Of a stretch of DNA of 64,000 bases, positions 36,003 to 45,089 are shown one piece after another. The position numbers and the translations under genes are program-made. This DNA comes from Pelolinea sp. GTDB lineage: Bacteria; Chloroflexota; Anaerolineae; Anaerolineales; Anaerolineaceae. The notes beneath the pieces are model-generated. The model was not told where the DNA came from, made no database searches, and was given only the letters and a program-made list of their open reading frames with translations. The stretch lies in the NCBI GenBank assembly GCA_012797975.1, contig JAAZOD010000029.1, forward strand, positions 28,568-92,567, given 5' to 3'. Within the stretch, counting starts at the first letter, position 1. Every line of letters starts with the position of its first letter.

Positions 36003-36953
36003 ATGGAGTATAAGGATTATTACAAGATTCTGGGCGTTGAAAAGAATGCCACAGAAGACGAGATTAAAAAAGCATATCGTAAGCTTGCTATGAAATATCA
36101 TCCCGACAAGAATCCGGGGAACAAGCAGGCGGAAGAACGTTTTAAAGAGATCAATGAAGCCAATGAAGTGCTGAGCGATCCCCAAAAACGTTCGCGCTAT
36201 GATCAGTTGTCCAATTCATACCAGTCATGGCAGCAGAACGGCAATAATCCGAATACTTTCCGCTGGGAAGATTTGTTCAATAATCCTCAATACACTACCC
36301 GAACCACCCGTGTGGAAAACATGGATGATTTTGGTGACTTGTTTGGCGGAATGGGTGGTTTTTCTGATTTCTTCAATGCCTTCTTTGGCAATGCCCGTCC
36401 GCGCAGCCAAAGAAGAAGCACCCATGCTCCGTCGGGTCGACGTGTGGTTCAGCCGCAAGCTTATCAACAGCCCGTCACCATTACTTTCTGGGAAGCATAT
36501 CAGGGAACCAGCCGGCTTTTACAGTTGAATGACAAAAAAATTGAAGTCAAGATACCGGCGGGGGTGAAGACCGGAAGCAAGGTACGCATTACAGGGGCAG
36601 GTCCCCGCCAGGGAAATGGGGTAAACCCTGATATCTATCTGTTAATAACGGTCACACCGGATGCACAGTTTGCGGTGGATGGAGAAAATGTTTCCACTTC
36701 CATTTCTATCGATGCTTTTACCGCCATGCTGGGAGGCGAAACGAAAGTTCATACTCCCACCGGGGATGTCTTGTTGAAGATTCCCCCCGGAACACAGCCC
36801 ATGCAAATTTTTAGAATTAAAGGACATGGAATGCCCGTGCTGAAAGAAAAAGGAAAGTATGGGGATCTGATGGTGAAGATAAAAGTTGAGATTCCGCGCA
36901 ATTTGAGCGAAAAACAAAGGACCATGTTGCGGGACCTGTGGAAAAAGGAGTAA
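36003..36953 (+). CDS. DnaJ-class (CbpA-like) co-chaperone
   Basis: A 316-residue J-domain protein. The J-domain is at residues 1-70 with [20 protein letters not shown] and the HPD triad in YHPDKNPG. A Gly/Phe-rich linker ([20 protein letters not shown]) follows, then two beta-barrel C-terminal substrate domains. The Cys-rich zinc domain of canonical DnaJ is missing, so this is the type II (CbpA) form. No SD is present. The stop lies two bases before the htrA start, so the two are co-transcribed. Confidence 0.9.
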   Translation: MEYKDYYKILGVEKNATEDEIKKAYRKLAMKYHPDKNPGNKQAEERFKEINEANEVLSDPQKRSRYDQLSNSYQSWQQNGNNPNTFRWEDLFNNPQYTTRTTRVENMDDFGDLFGGMGGFSDFFNAFFGNARPRSQRRSTHAPSGRRVVQPQAYQQPVTITFWEAYQGTSRLLQLNDKKIEVKIPAGVKTGSKVRITGAGPRQGNGVNPDIYLLITVTPDAQFAVDGENVSTSISIDAFTAMLGGETKVHTPTGDVLLKIPPGTQPMQIFRIKGHGMPVLKEKGKYGDLMVKIKVEIPRNLSEKQRTMLRDLWKKE

Positions 36954-36955
36954 AA

Positions 36956-38122
36956 ATGATTAAAAGTAAGAAAGTTGTGGTTTCAAGCATGCTTTTACTG
37001 GCACTGATTCTCAGCGCCTGCAGTGTTACTCAGGGAATCCAAACGACCCCGACCCAAAACGCTGCGGCTGCCCCCGAACAAACGAGTTCTACCTCTGCCC
37101 AGGTACTGGAATATACCCAGGGGGAAGATGCCCTGGTGAATATTTATAAGAACGTGAACCCGGGGGTGGTCACCATTCTTGTCTATACTTCCGATGGCGG
37201 AGTGGGGCAGGGTTCTGGTTTTGTATATGATCTGGATGGCCATATTTTGACCAATTACCATGTCATCGAAAATGCCACCGATATTGAGATCACTTTTCCC
37301 GAAGGAACCCGCACGCGCGGAGAAGTGATCGGCACCGATATGGATTCTGACATAGCAGTCATCAAGGTGGGGGTACCTCAGGAAGTGCTCCATCCGCTTA
37401 TCCTGGGCAGCTCCGCTGATCTCGAAGTGGGCCAGTTTGTGATCGCCATTGGAAATCCGTATGGTTTTTCGGGTACCATGACCACGGGCATTGTTTCAGC
37501 GCTGGGCAGGGTTTTGGATTCCATGCGATCTGCGGATAATGGATCCGTGTACGCAGCCGGTGATACCATTCAAACCGATGCAGCCATCAACCCCGGTAAT
37601 TCGGGCGGGCCGCTGCTCAACCTGAATGGTGAAGTGATTGGGATCAACCGGGCGATCTACGATGAAACATCCAGCGCATATGAAAGCGCATCGTATACCG
37701 GCATCGGATTTGCCATCCCTGTGGATATTGTGAAGAAGGTCGTGCCGTCCCTCATTGCCAATGGAAGTTATGATTATCCATATCTTGGAATTACCAGCAT
37801 CGATGGCCTGACCATGGACGAGATCGAAGCCATGGGGTTTGATCCCAATGTGCCGGGTGTGTATGTGCTGGAGGTTACCTCAGGCGGGCCAGCGGCGAAA
37901 GCTGGCATCCGGGCTGGCACGCGTACCACAAAATATAATGGGTTGTATGCAGGCGGTGACATGATCGTTGCTCTGGATGGTGTGAGCGTGAAGGACTACA
38001 ACCAGTTGCTGTCGTATCTGTTCATGTACAAGCAGCCAGGAGATTCATTAACGGTGACCATCCTGCGCAATGGTACCCAGAAGAGCGTGGAAGTGACACT
38101 GGGTTCCCGCTCCGATCTGTAA
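36956..38122 (+). CDS. HtrA/DegP-type serine protease lipoprotein
   Basis: A membrane-anchored, S1C-family protease with a lipobox ILSAC (Cys22). The catalytic triad is His102 (TNYHVIEN), Asp132 (DSDIAVIKV) and Ser216 (NPGNSGGPL). One PDZ domain occupies the C-terminal 110 residues (GVYVLEVTSGGPAAKAGIRA). Such enzymes remove misfolded proteins outside the membrane. The SD GGAG precedes ATG 36956. It is directly behind the J-domain gene, suggesting joint induction. Confidence 0.93.
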   Translation: MIKSKKVVVSSMLLLALILSACSVTQGIQTTPTQNAAAAPEQTSSTSAQVLEYTQGEDALVNIYKNVNPGVVTILVYTSDGGVGQGSGFVYDLDGHILTNYHVIENATDIEITFPEGTRTRGEVIGTDMDSDIAVIKVGVPQEVLHPLILGSSADLEVGQFVIAIGNPYGFSGTMTTGIVSALGRVLDSMRSADNGSVYAAGDTIQTDAAINPGNSGGPLLNLNGEVIGINRAIYDETSSAYESASYTGIGFAIPVDIVKKVVPSLIANGSYDYPYLGITSIDGLTMDEIEAMGFDPNVPGVYVLEVTSGGPAAKAGIRAGTRTTKYNGLYAGGDMIVALDGVSVKDYNQLLSYLFMYKQPGDSLTVTILRNGTQKSVEVTLGSRSDL

Positions 38123-38125
38123 TAG

Positions 38126-38158
38126 AAAACAAGCTCCTCATCACGAGGAGCTTGTTTT
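38126..38158. terminator. Bidirectional rho-independent terminator
   Basis: A 14-bp perfect stem: AAAACAAGCTCCTC (38126-38139) and GAGGAGCTTGTTTT (38145-38158) with a 5-base loop. It serves both htrA and the converging minus-strand gene; the last 2 bases overlap that gene's stop codon. Confidence 0.9.
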
Positions 38159-38768
38159 ATTCTGTGATCTCCAGGTTGTTTGCCAGTAAAAGCAGGTCAT
38201 CGAACAATGCGTTCAGTTCATCCAATGCTTTCTGTTTGTTATTGGGCAAATAATCCTTGATGGTTGCCACCCGTGTTGTAAGATCCACTTTTTCCGGAAA
38301 TTCTCCAATATCCAACGTTGCTATATCTTTTTCCACATAACCCAATGCGATGGATAAGCGCGTGTCATTATCGTTCATCAATGCAATACGTGCGATATTG
38401 ACGTTGTTTTGGATTTTGTAAATGTTCACCAGGGTCACCGCAACTGTGTGGCGGGTGTTGAGATCGGCGTAATCAGCTTGCAGCGCCGTATATTGCGATT
38501 CAATTTCTTGTAGCCGGGTGGTTTCTGCTTGCTGCGCAGCATATGTTTTTGCGGCTGGTTGATGGACAAGGAAGAAAACCAGACCGGCACCGATGGCGAG
38601 AAACAAGATCGCCAGCAGAATCTGCCGCAACGCTTTTTGCAGGAAGGTGCTCTTATGAACTTTTCCTTCGGCTTTACCCTCTGCTTTGGGGGGAAGCGGC
38701 TGCTGTTTTTCGGGTGCCGGCTTGGCTTTCATGGAATCTGAAGTGCTATTGGATTTATTCTCTCCCAT
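38157..38768 (-). CDS. Hypothetical single-pass membrane protein
   Basis: A 203-residue protein. The N-terminal 50 residues are Lys/Pro-rich and cytoplasmic (MKAKPAPEKQQPLPPKAEGK), followed by one membrane helix (QILLAILFLAIGAGLVFFLV). The rest is helical and polar, with a coiled-coil-like stretch (QAETTRLQEIESQYTALQAD). No known domain is recognised. AAAGGAG stands upstream of the ATG. It lies alone, diverging from murJ. Confidence 0.65.
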   Translation of the reverse strand: MGENKSNSTSDSMKAKPAPEKQQPLPPKAEGKAEGKVHKSTFLQKALRQILLAILFLAIGAGLVFFLVHQPAAKTYAAQQAETTRLQEIESQYTALQADYADLNTRHTVAVTLVNIYKIQNNVNIARIALMNDNDTRLSIALGYVEKDIATLDIGEFPEKVDLTTRVATIKDYLPNNKQKALDELNALFDDLLLLANNLEITE

Positions 38769-38860
38769 GTCGTTCTCCTTTCAGAGTGGAACATATCTGT
38801 ATCTTACTATGCTTTCAGCGGACCGTAAGGTGAGTTTGGTATTAAATCAACACCATTGAG

Positions 38861-38866
38861 TATAAT
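38861..38866 (+). promoter_or_regulatory. -10 box placing murJ transcription at its ATG
   Basis: TATAAT followed by seven bases (CATCTAC) and ATG 38874, with no SD. A weak -35 candidate TTGGTA lies at 38836-38841 with 19-base spacing. Confidence 0.5.
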
Positions 38867-38873
38867 CATCTAC

Positions 38874-40481
38874 ATGTCCCCAGAAGAAAACACAGTTCAT
38901 CAGGCAAATCGACAGATCGCACGCGCTGCCGGCACGGTCATGGTGGCGTATATTCTCAGTAATCTGGCTGGCTTGCTGGCAAAAACCCTCACCGCAAGAG
39001 CGTTTGGAACAAGCGCTGGCAGCGAAGCGTTCTACGCGGCCAATCGGTTTTCTGAGATCCTGTTCAACCTGGTGGCGGGAGGAGCGCTGGGCTCTGCCTT
39101 CATCCCGACCTTTACCGGTTTTCTGGTCAAAGAAGATCGAAAGAGTGCCTGGAAGCTGGCCAGCGGGATCATCAATTGGGTTTTGCTGATCCTGACCATT
39201 TTCAGCATTCTAACCATGATCTTTGCGCGACAGGTGGTGCACTATATTTTGGCACCCGGTTTTTCTTCGGTCAGTGTTGAAAAAGAATTGTTGACAGCGG
39301 CACTGCTGCGCATCCAGGTTCCCTCTGCCATCATTTTTGGCATGAGCGGTCTGGTAATGGGCATCCTGAACGCTCATCAGAAGTTCTTTGTATCCGCACT
39401 GGCACCCGGCATGTATCAGATCGGCTGGATCTTTGGCGCGCTGGTGCTGGCGCCGCGTTATGGCGTGTACGGTCTTTCCTACGGCATTCTAATTGGAGCC
39501 GGTTTTCACCTGCTGGTGCAGGTGCCCAGTTTGTTGCACCTGCCGCAAATACGTTTGAAAGCGGGCTTGGAACGGAAGAACCCTGCTGTCAGGGAGGTGG
39601 CAAAATTAATGGCTCCCCGGCTGCTGGGTGTGGCCATTGTTCAGTTGAACTTTTTGGTAAATACGTATCTGGCATCCTTGCAGCCGGAGGGAAGCGTTAC
39701 CGCCATCAGTCTCGGTTTTTCTCTGATGCTGATGCCCCAGGCTGTCATTGCCCAATCCATTGCGATCGCGTCGTTACCCACCTTTTCTGCCCAGGTGGCC
39801 TCCGGAAAATTGGATGAAATGCGCACCTCCTTTACCTCGACACTGCGCATGATCCTGTTCCTTTCCATCCCTTCCATGGTCGGGCTGATCTTGCTGCGCG
39901 AAGATATCGTGCGGCTGCTGTACGAGCGAGGTGAGTTCACCGCCGCTTCTACGACGCTGGTTGCCTGGGCATTGCTGTGGTATGCGCTGGGTTTGGTCGG
40001 TCACTGCATCGTGGAGATCACCAGCCGCGCATTTTATGCCCAGCATGACACCCGAACACCGGTAGTGGTGGGAGTGGGGGCGATGAGTTTAAATCTTCTC
40101 TTGAGCATCCTTTTCAGCCGCCTGTTCACTGCGTTGGGCTGGATGCCGCACGGCGGGCTGGCTCTGGCAAATTCCACTGCTACCATGCTGGAAGCCATTG
40201 TCCTCTTATTGTTGATGAAGAAACGGATGCATGGAATGGACGCGAAGTTCCTGATGTCAGGATTGTGGAAAGCAGGGATCGCAGTCGGGTTGATGGCAGT
40301 ATGCGTCCTTGTTTGCATGAACCTTGACCTGGGATTGCCCTATGCGCTGCGTGTCATTCTGACCATTCTGGTGGCCGCCGTTCTTTATGGGGTGACCCTC
40401 TATTTCTTGAGGGTTAATGAGATAAAATCTTTGGTGAATATGGTAGTTGGTAAATTTATCAAAAAGAATCGAACGATATAA
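38874..40481 (+). CDS. murJ: Lipid II flippase MurJ
   Basis: A 535-residue membrane protein of the MOP superfamily with about 14 hydrophobic segments. It moves the peptidoglycan precursor across the membrane. The N-terminal GTSAGSEAFYAANRFSEILF and LVAGGALGSAFIPTFTGFLV stretch, and later REDIVRLLYERGEFTAASTT, are the family's conserved blocks. The start ATG 38874 appears leaderless; an upstream ATG at 38856 is possible but would lie before the predicted transcript. Confidence 0.92.
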   Translation: MSPEENTVHQANRQIARAAGTVMVAYILSNLAGLLAKTLTARAFGTSAGSEAFYAANRFSEILFNLVAGGALGSAFIPTFTGFLVKEDRKSAWKLASGIINWVLLILTIFSILTMIFARQVVHYILAPGFSSVSVEKELLTAALLRIQVPSAIIFGMSGLVMGILNAHQKFFVSALAPGMYQIGWIFGALVLAPRYGVYGLSYGILIGAGFHLLVQVPSLLHLPQIRLKAGLERKNPAVREVAKLMAPRLLGVAIVQLNFLVNTYLASLQPEGSVTAISLGFSLMLMPQAVIAQSIAIASLPTFSAQVASGKLDEMRTSFTSTLRMILFLSIPSMVGLILLREDIVRLLYERGEFTAASTTLVAWALLWYALGLVGHCIVEITSRAFYAQHDTRTPVVVGVGAMSLNLLLSILFSRLFTALGWMPHGGLALANSTATMLEAIVLLLLMKKRMHGMDAKFLMSGLWKAGIAVGLMAVCVLVCMNLDLGLPYALRVILTILVAAVLYGVTLYFLRVNEIKSLVNMVVGKFIKKNRTI

Positions 40482-40493
40482 CGAGGAGAAGTG

Positions 40494-41237
40494 ATGAGCG
40501 ACTGGAAAGATTATTACGAAGCATCGAAGAATCAAAACTTGCCAGAAACGGACCAAAAAAAAGGCCTACCCCAACCACCTCTGCAGATGGCCTATGACCC
40601 GAAAGCACAATTGATCGATCTGCCTGATCCAAAAAGTTGTGACCCCGAACAAACCGATTTTTTGAGCATTGTTGAATCACGGGAGAGCCGCCGGTTATAC
40701 AGCGAACAGGCATTAACCTTAGCGGAACTCAGTTATTTGTTGTGGATGACACAGGGTGTGAAAACGGTCAGTAAAACGGAGGTGAAAACCTATACCCGCC
40801 GCACCGTGCCTTCCGCCGGATCGCGGCATCCCTTTGAGACCTACCTTCTCATTAACCGGGTGGAAGGGCTGTCGCAGGGTCTGTATCGTTATTTGGCGCT
40901 GGAACGTCAATTGCTGCTGGTGGATGGAAGCGCGGATGTCAACCAGAGGATCACCGATGCTTGCCAGAAGCAAAGACACGTTCAGAATAGTGCGGTCACC
41001 TTTTGCTGGGTGGCGGATATTGCACGAACCTACTGGCGTTATAGTGAACGTTCCTTCCGCTATATTCTGCTGGATGCCGGACATGTCTGCCAGAACCTTT
41101 ACTTGGCTGCCGAGTCCATCCATTGCGGAACATGCGCCATTGCAGCGTATGACGATGACCTGTTGAATGCCGCTTTAGGCGTGGATGGGGTGCATCAATT
41201 CGCAGCCTATCTGGCAACGTTGGGAAAGGTCGCTTGA
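40494..41237 (+). CDS. SagB-type (thiazole/oxazole oxidase-like) nitroreductase
   Basis: A 247-residue FMN-binding nitroreductase-fold protein. It shows SRESRRLYSEQALTLAELSY, the start of the SagB/ThcOx family, and PSAGSRHPFETYLLINRV, the conserved block that contacts FMN. C-terminal YLAAESIHCGTCAIAAYDDD is typical. The family dehydrogenates azolines in peptide natural products, but many free-standing homologues occur in anaerobes. No precursor peptide or cyclodehydratase gene is nearby. GAGGAG precedes ATG 40494, and the gene follows murJ by 12 bases. Confidence 0.85.
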   Translation: MSDWKDYYEASKNQNLPETDQKKGLPQPPLQMAYDPKAQLIDLPDPKSCDPEQTDFLSIVESRESRRLYSEQALTLAELSYLLWMTQGVKTVSKTEVKTYTRRTVPSAGSRHPFETYLLINRVEGLSQGLYRYLALERQLLLVDGSADVNQRITDACQKQRHVQNSAVTFCWVADIARTYWRYSERSFRYILLDAGHVCQNLYLAAESIHCGTCAIAAYDDDLLNAALGVDGVHQFAAYLATLGKVA

Positions 41238-41307
41238 CTTTTTAAGGATAATCTTAAAATCATTTTATTTTTAAGATGATAGGAATGGATGATTTTGGGT
41301 CGCGTGC

Positions 41308-41313
41308 TATAAT
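41308..41313 (+). promoter_or_regulatory. -10 box of dnaE
   Basis: TATAAT (41308-41313) lies 26 bases before ATG 41340. No convincing -35 or SD was found. Confidence 0.4.
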
Positions 41314-41339
41314 GACCAAAACCGTCCATTTTTAATCTT

Positions 41340-44300
41340 ATGTCTTTCGTTCATCTCCACGTCCACACTCATTATTCCCTGCTTGATGGATACTGTATGT
41401 TCCCCAAGCTGATTCAACGCACCAAAGAACTGGGGATGCCGGCCGTGGCGATCACAGATCACGGCACCATGTATGGGGTGGTGGAATTTTATGATGCCTG
41501 TAAAAAAGAGGGTGTTCACCCCGTGATCGGGTTGGAGGGATACATCACCCCCCGTCGCATGGACCAGCGCGACCCGCAAAAAGATAAACGTTCCAACCAC
41601 ATCCTGATGCTGGCAGAGAATATGGCCGGCTACCAGAATCTGCTCAAGATCGCCAGTACTGCCCAGTTGGAAGGGTTCTATTATTATCCGCGCATTGACC
41701 ACGAGTATCTGGCTGAGCATGCCGAAGGGATCATTTGCACCAGCGCTTGTCTCAAAGGGGAAATTCCAACCCTGATTTCTGCCAATCAATTTGACAAGGC
41801 CGAAGAGCAGTTGCGCTGGTATGTGGATGTGTTCGGAAAGGACCATTTTTTCCTTGAACTGCAAGAGCATGATATGCCTGAGATCACCGCGGTGAACAAG
41901 CAGCTTATCGAGTGGGGAAAGAAATATCAGGTCAACCTGGTGGCGACCAATGATGTGCATTATGTGGATCGGGACGATGCGCGCTATCAGGATATTCTGT
42001 TGGCCATTCAAACCGGCGCGTTGCTCAAGGATAAGGAACGCATGCACATGAATGGCGACAGCTATTACCTGCGTTCTCCCCAAGAAATGGCAGCTTTGTT
42101 CGCCGAAGTTCCGCAATCCATCAGCAACACGGTTGCCATTGCCGAACGCTGTTCGGTAAACCTGGAACGTGATGAATATCACCTGCCAAAGTTCAATGTG
42201 CCCGAAGGATATGATTCGGGAACCTACTTGCGCAAGCTTTGTGAAGAGGGTGTTCAAAAACGATATAAAGAACATGCCGATGACGCTGTTGTTCGTGAAA
42301 GATTGAATTATGAGCTCAAAGTTATCCATGAAATGGGTTTTGACGCTTACTTTTTGATCGTGTGGGACCTGTGCAAGTTTGCCAGGGAGAATGATATCTG
42401 GTATGAAGCCAGAGGTTCTTCCGCAGGGTCGATCGTGGCCTATACGCTGGATATCACGCTGGTGGAACCGCTATCGCATAAATTGATCTTCGAGCGCTTC
42501 CTTAACCCGTCGCGGGTGAGCATGCCCGATATCGACCTCGATTTCCAGGATGATAAGCGCGCCGACGTGATGCAATACTGCGCACAACGCTATGGAAATG
42601 ATCAGGTGGCGCAGATTATCACGTTTGGCACCATGAAAGCGCGCCAGGCGATCAGAGATGTGGGAAGGGTGATGGGCATCCAGCTCAGCGATGTTGACCG
42701 GGTTGCAAAACTCATCCCGAACGTCCCCAGCCATCCGGTGACCATTGAAGAAGCGCTGGAGCAGGTGCCCGAACTGAAAGAGATCTACCTCAACACTCCG
42801 AGCATGCATGAGCTTATCGATACCGCTGCCAAATTGGATGGTGTGGTGCGCAATGCCGGCACCCACGCTGCCGGGGTGGTGATCTCCGATAAACCGCTGG
42901 TCGAATATATTCCCCTTCATCGTCCCACCCGCGAGTCGGAAGACAGCCCCATCAAGACGGTCACCCAGTTTGAAATGTCCATCCTGGATGAGCTCGGGAT
43001 GCTGAAAGTTGATTTTTTGGGCCTGGCAACCCTGACGGTGATGTCGAATGCCTGCAAGATGATCGAGAAACGGCATGGAGTTCATCTGCACCTGGGCAAT
43101 ATTCCCCTGGATGATGCCGAGACCTTCGAATTTCTGGGAAAAGGATTGACCGCCGGTGTCTTCCAACTGGAAGGCGGCGGAATGACCAAGTACCTGGTGC
43201 AGATGAAGCCGAAGAACTTGGGCAACATCATTGCGATGGTTGCCCTTTATCGCCCGGGGCCCATGCAGTTCATCCCCGAATATATTGCCCGCATGCATGG
43301 CGAACAACAAGTGGAATACCGGCACGAACTTTTGAAGCCCATCATGGAAGAAACCTATGGCATCGCGGTATACCAGGAGCAGATCATGAACGCTGCCATG
43401 TCGCTGGCGGGTTACTCGGCTGCCGATTCCGATACGTTGCGCAAAGCCATTTCCAAGAAAAAAGAAGATCAGATCAAAGTTCATGAAAATAAATTCATCA
43501 AAGGCGCTGTGGCCAATGGCATTGAAGAAGAAACAGCGCGCCTGATCTTTGATGATTGGCGAAATTTCGCGCAGTATGGTTTCAATAAAAGCCACGCCGC
43601 GGATTATGGAGTGGTTGCGGTTCAAACGGCTTACCTGAAAGCCCATTATCCTTTGGAATATATGACCGCTCTTTTGTGCGCTGCAATGAACGATAGTGAA
43701 AAGGTTGCCCTCTATATCGCGGACTGCCAGGCGATGGGTATCTCGGTTTTGCCACCGGATGTGAACCACAGCCATTGGGATTTTTCCATTGAAGACCAGG
43801 GAGACGGCAATTGCTGCATCCGTTTTGGCATGGGGGCGATCAAGAATGTTGGGCAGGGTTCGGTTGAAATGATCATCGCCGCCCGTTCCGAAAAACTGTT
43901 CGAAGACCTGAACGATTTTGTCAGGCGGGTGGATCTGCGCAAGGTGGGCAAACGGGCGCTGGAGTGTTTGATCAGGGTGGGGGCGATGGATGGCTTCGGA
44001 GACCGGCGTGCTCTTTTCAGTGTCATGGATCGCATGGTAGCCATCAGTGAGAGTCATTTCAGAGCCAAAGAAGAAGGACAATTGACCTTCTTTGGTTCTG
44101 TGGAGGGATTGAAGGAAGAGATCAAATTGCCCGCCATGGAACCTATCGATAAAAAGGAAAAACTGGAATGGGAACGGGAGCTGTTGGGTCTTTTCTTGAC
44201 CGATCACCCTCTTTCGGAATATATGAAAACCATCAAGCGCTCGGTGACCCATTATTCCGGACAGTTGAAGGATGCCGAACAAAAAGAAGAAGTGATCATA

Positions 44301-45059
44301 GCCGGCCGGTTGACCGCCATTCGCTCGATCGTGACCAAGAAAGGCGATCCGATGGGCTTTGCCAATGTGGAAGATGTACAGGGGACCATCGGATTGGTGA
44401 TTTTCCCGCGCACCTGGGCGAATTCGCAGGATATTCTGATCGAAGATGAAGTGGTGATCATCAAAGGCAAGGCGGATGTGCAGGGAATGGATGCAAAAGT
44501 GCTGGTGGATGAGATCCGCAAACTGGAGATCGATCTGGATGTAGAAGATGAAGAAGAGAGCGTGGATCGAAGACCAGCCACCGACGAGTGGGGATTGATG
44601 CCTCAAGAATATGCGGTGGAAGAGACAGAGGGGATCGAAGCGATTTTTCTGGAGGATATGGCCCCTGATGTACTTCTCCAAACCAAGCCACCGGTTGAGG
44701 GTAAGTCCGAAGAACAGCAAGAAGAAAAGCTCGTTTTCCCTATTGAAGAAAAACCCTCTCAAGCGGTTGCGGAAAAAACGCCTGCAAACAACAAAACCGC
44801 ACCCGCTGCAGCCCAGGGGAAAAAATTAACGATTGTGATCAATGCGACCGGGAAGAAAGACCAGGATATTCGATTGTTGAAACAGGTGTATGGAATACTG
44901 CATGCTTCTCCCGGGGCTGATCACTTTATTTTCCTCTGCCGGGAAGATGGTAAAGAGGTGACAATGGAATTCCCCAACGATGCCACCCATGTTACCCATG
45001 ATCTGCTGGAAAAGATCAACCGACTGGTGGGGGGAGAGAATGTGGAGATTAAAGAATAG
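41340..45059 (+). CDS. dnaE: DNA polymerase III alpha subunit
   Basis: The replicative polymerase of 1239 residues. The PHP domain begins FVHLHVHTHYSLLDGYC. The catalytic Asp pair is in MPDIDLDFQDDKR (residues 395-407), and PGPMQFIPEYIARMHGEQ and GFNKSHAADYGVVAVQTAYL are conserved palm/finger blocks. A helix-hairpin-helix region (RKVGKRALECLIRVGAMDGF) and an OB domain (EEVIIAGRLTAIRSIVTKKG) follow. An acidic, low-complexity linker and a small beta domain end the protein. No SD is clear before ATG 41340. A terminator overlaps the stop codon. Confidence 0.96.
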   Translation: MSFVHLHVHTHYSLLDGYCMFPKLIQRTKELGMPAVAITDHGTMYGVVEFYDACKKEGVHPVIGLEGYITPRRMDQRDPQKDKRSNHILMLAENMAGYQNLLKIASTAQLEGFYYYPRIDHEYLAEHAEGIICTSACLKGEIPTLISANQFDKAEEQLRWYVDVFGKDHFFLELQEHDMPEITAVNKQLIEWGKKYQVNLVATNDVHYVDRDDARYQDILLAIQTGALLKDKERMHMNGDSYYLRSPQEMAALFAEVPQSISNTVAIAERCSVNLERDEYHLPKFNVPEGYDSGTYLRKLCEEGVQKRYKEHADDAVVRERLNYELKVIHEMGFDAYFLIVWDLCKFARENDIWYEARGSSAGSIVAYTLDITLVEPLSHKLIFERFLNPSRVSMPDIDLDFQDDKRADVMQYCAQRYGNDQVAQIITFGTMKARQAIRDVGRVMGIQLSDVDRVAKLIPNVPSHPVTIEEALEQVPELKEIYLNTPSMHELIDTAAKLDGVVRNAGTHAAGVVISDKPLVEYIPLHRPTRESEDSPIKTVTQFEMSILDELGMLKVDFLGLATLTVMSNACKMIEKRHGVHLHLGNIPLDDAETFEFLGKGLTAGVFQLEGGGMTKYLVQMKPKNLGNIIAMVALYRPGPMQFIPEYIARMHGEQQVEYRHELLKPIMEETYGIAVYQEQIMNAAMSLAGYSAADSDTLRKAISKKKEDQIKVHENKFIKGAVANGIEEETARLIFDDWRNFAQYGFNKSHAADYGVVAVQTAYLKAHYPLEYMTALLCAAMNDSEKVALYIADCQAMGISVLPPDVNHSHWDFSIEDQGDGNCCIRFGMGAIKNVGQGSVEMIIAARSEKLFEDLNDFVRRVDLRKVGKRALECLIRVGAMDGFGDRRALFSVMDRMVAISESHFRAKEEGQLTFFGSVEGLKEEIKLPAMEPIDKKEKLEWERELLGLFLTDHPLSEYMKTIKRSVTHYSGQLKDAEQKEEVIIAGRLTAIRSIVTKKGDPMGFANVEDVQGTIGLVIFPRTWANSQDILIEDEVVIIKGKADVQGMDAKVLVDEIRKLEIDLDVEDEEESVDRRPATDEWGLMPQEYAVEETEGIEAIFLEDMAPDVLLQTKPPVEGKSEEQQEEKLVFPIEEKPSQAVAEKTPANNKTAPAAAQGKKLTIVINATGKKDQDIRLLKQVYGILHASPGADHFIFLCREDGKEVTMEFPNDATHVTHDLLEKINRLVGGENVEIKE

Positions 45060-45085
45060 AAGATCCGCGACCGGCGCGGATCTTC
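45059..45085. terminator. Terminator overlapping the dnaE stop
   Basis: Arms GAAGATCCGCG (45059-45069) and CGCGGATCTTC (45075-45085). The first base belongs to the dnaE TAG. It lies between converging dnaE and lysS; a short T-rich tract follows on the plus side. Confidence 0.7.
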
Positions 45086-45089
45086 TTCA

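Noticed and set aside
41307..42329. 340-codon minus-strand frame at the 5' end of dnaE
   Set aside because: Antisense to the PHP domain of dnaE and covers its promoter; no motifs.
42471..44762. 763-codon open frame on the minus strand
   Set aside because: Lies entirely antisense to dnaE, which has all catalytic motifs. The frame is a codon-bias shadow with no recognisable domain or SD.
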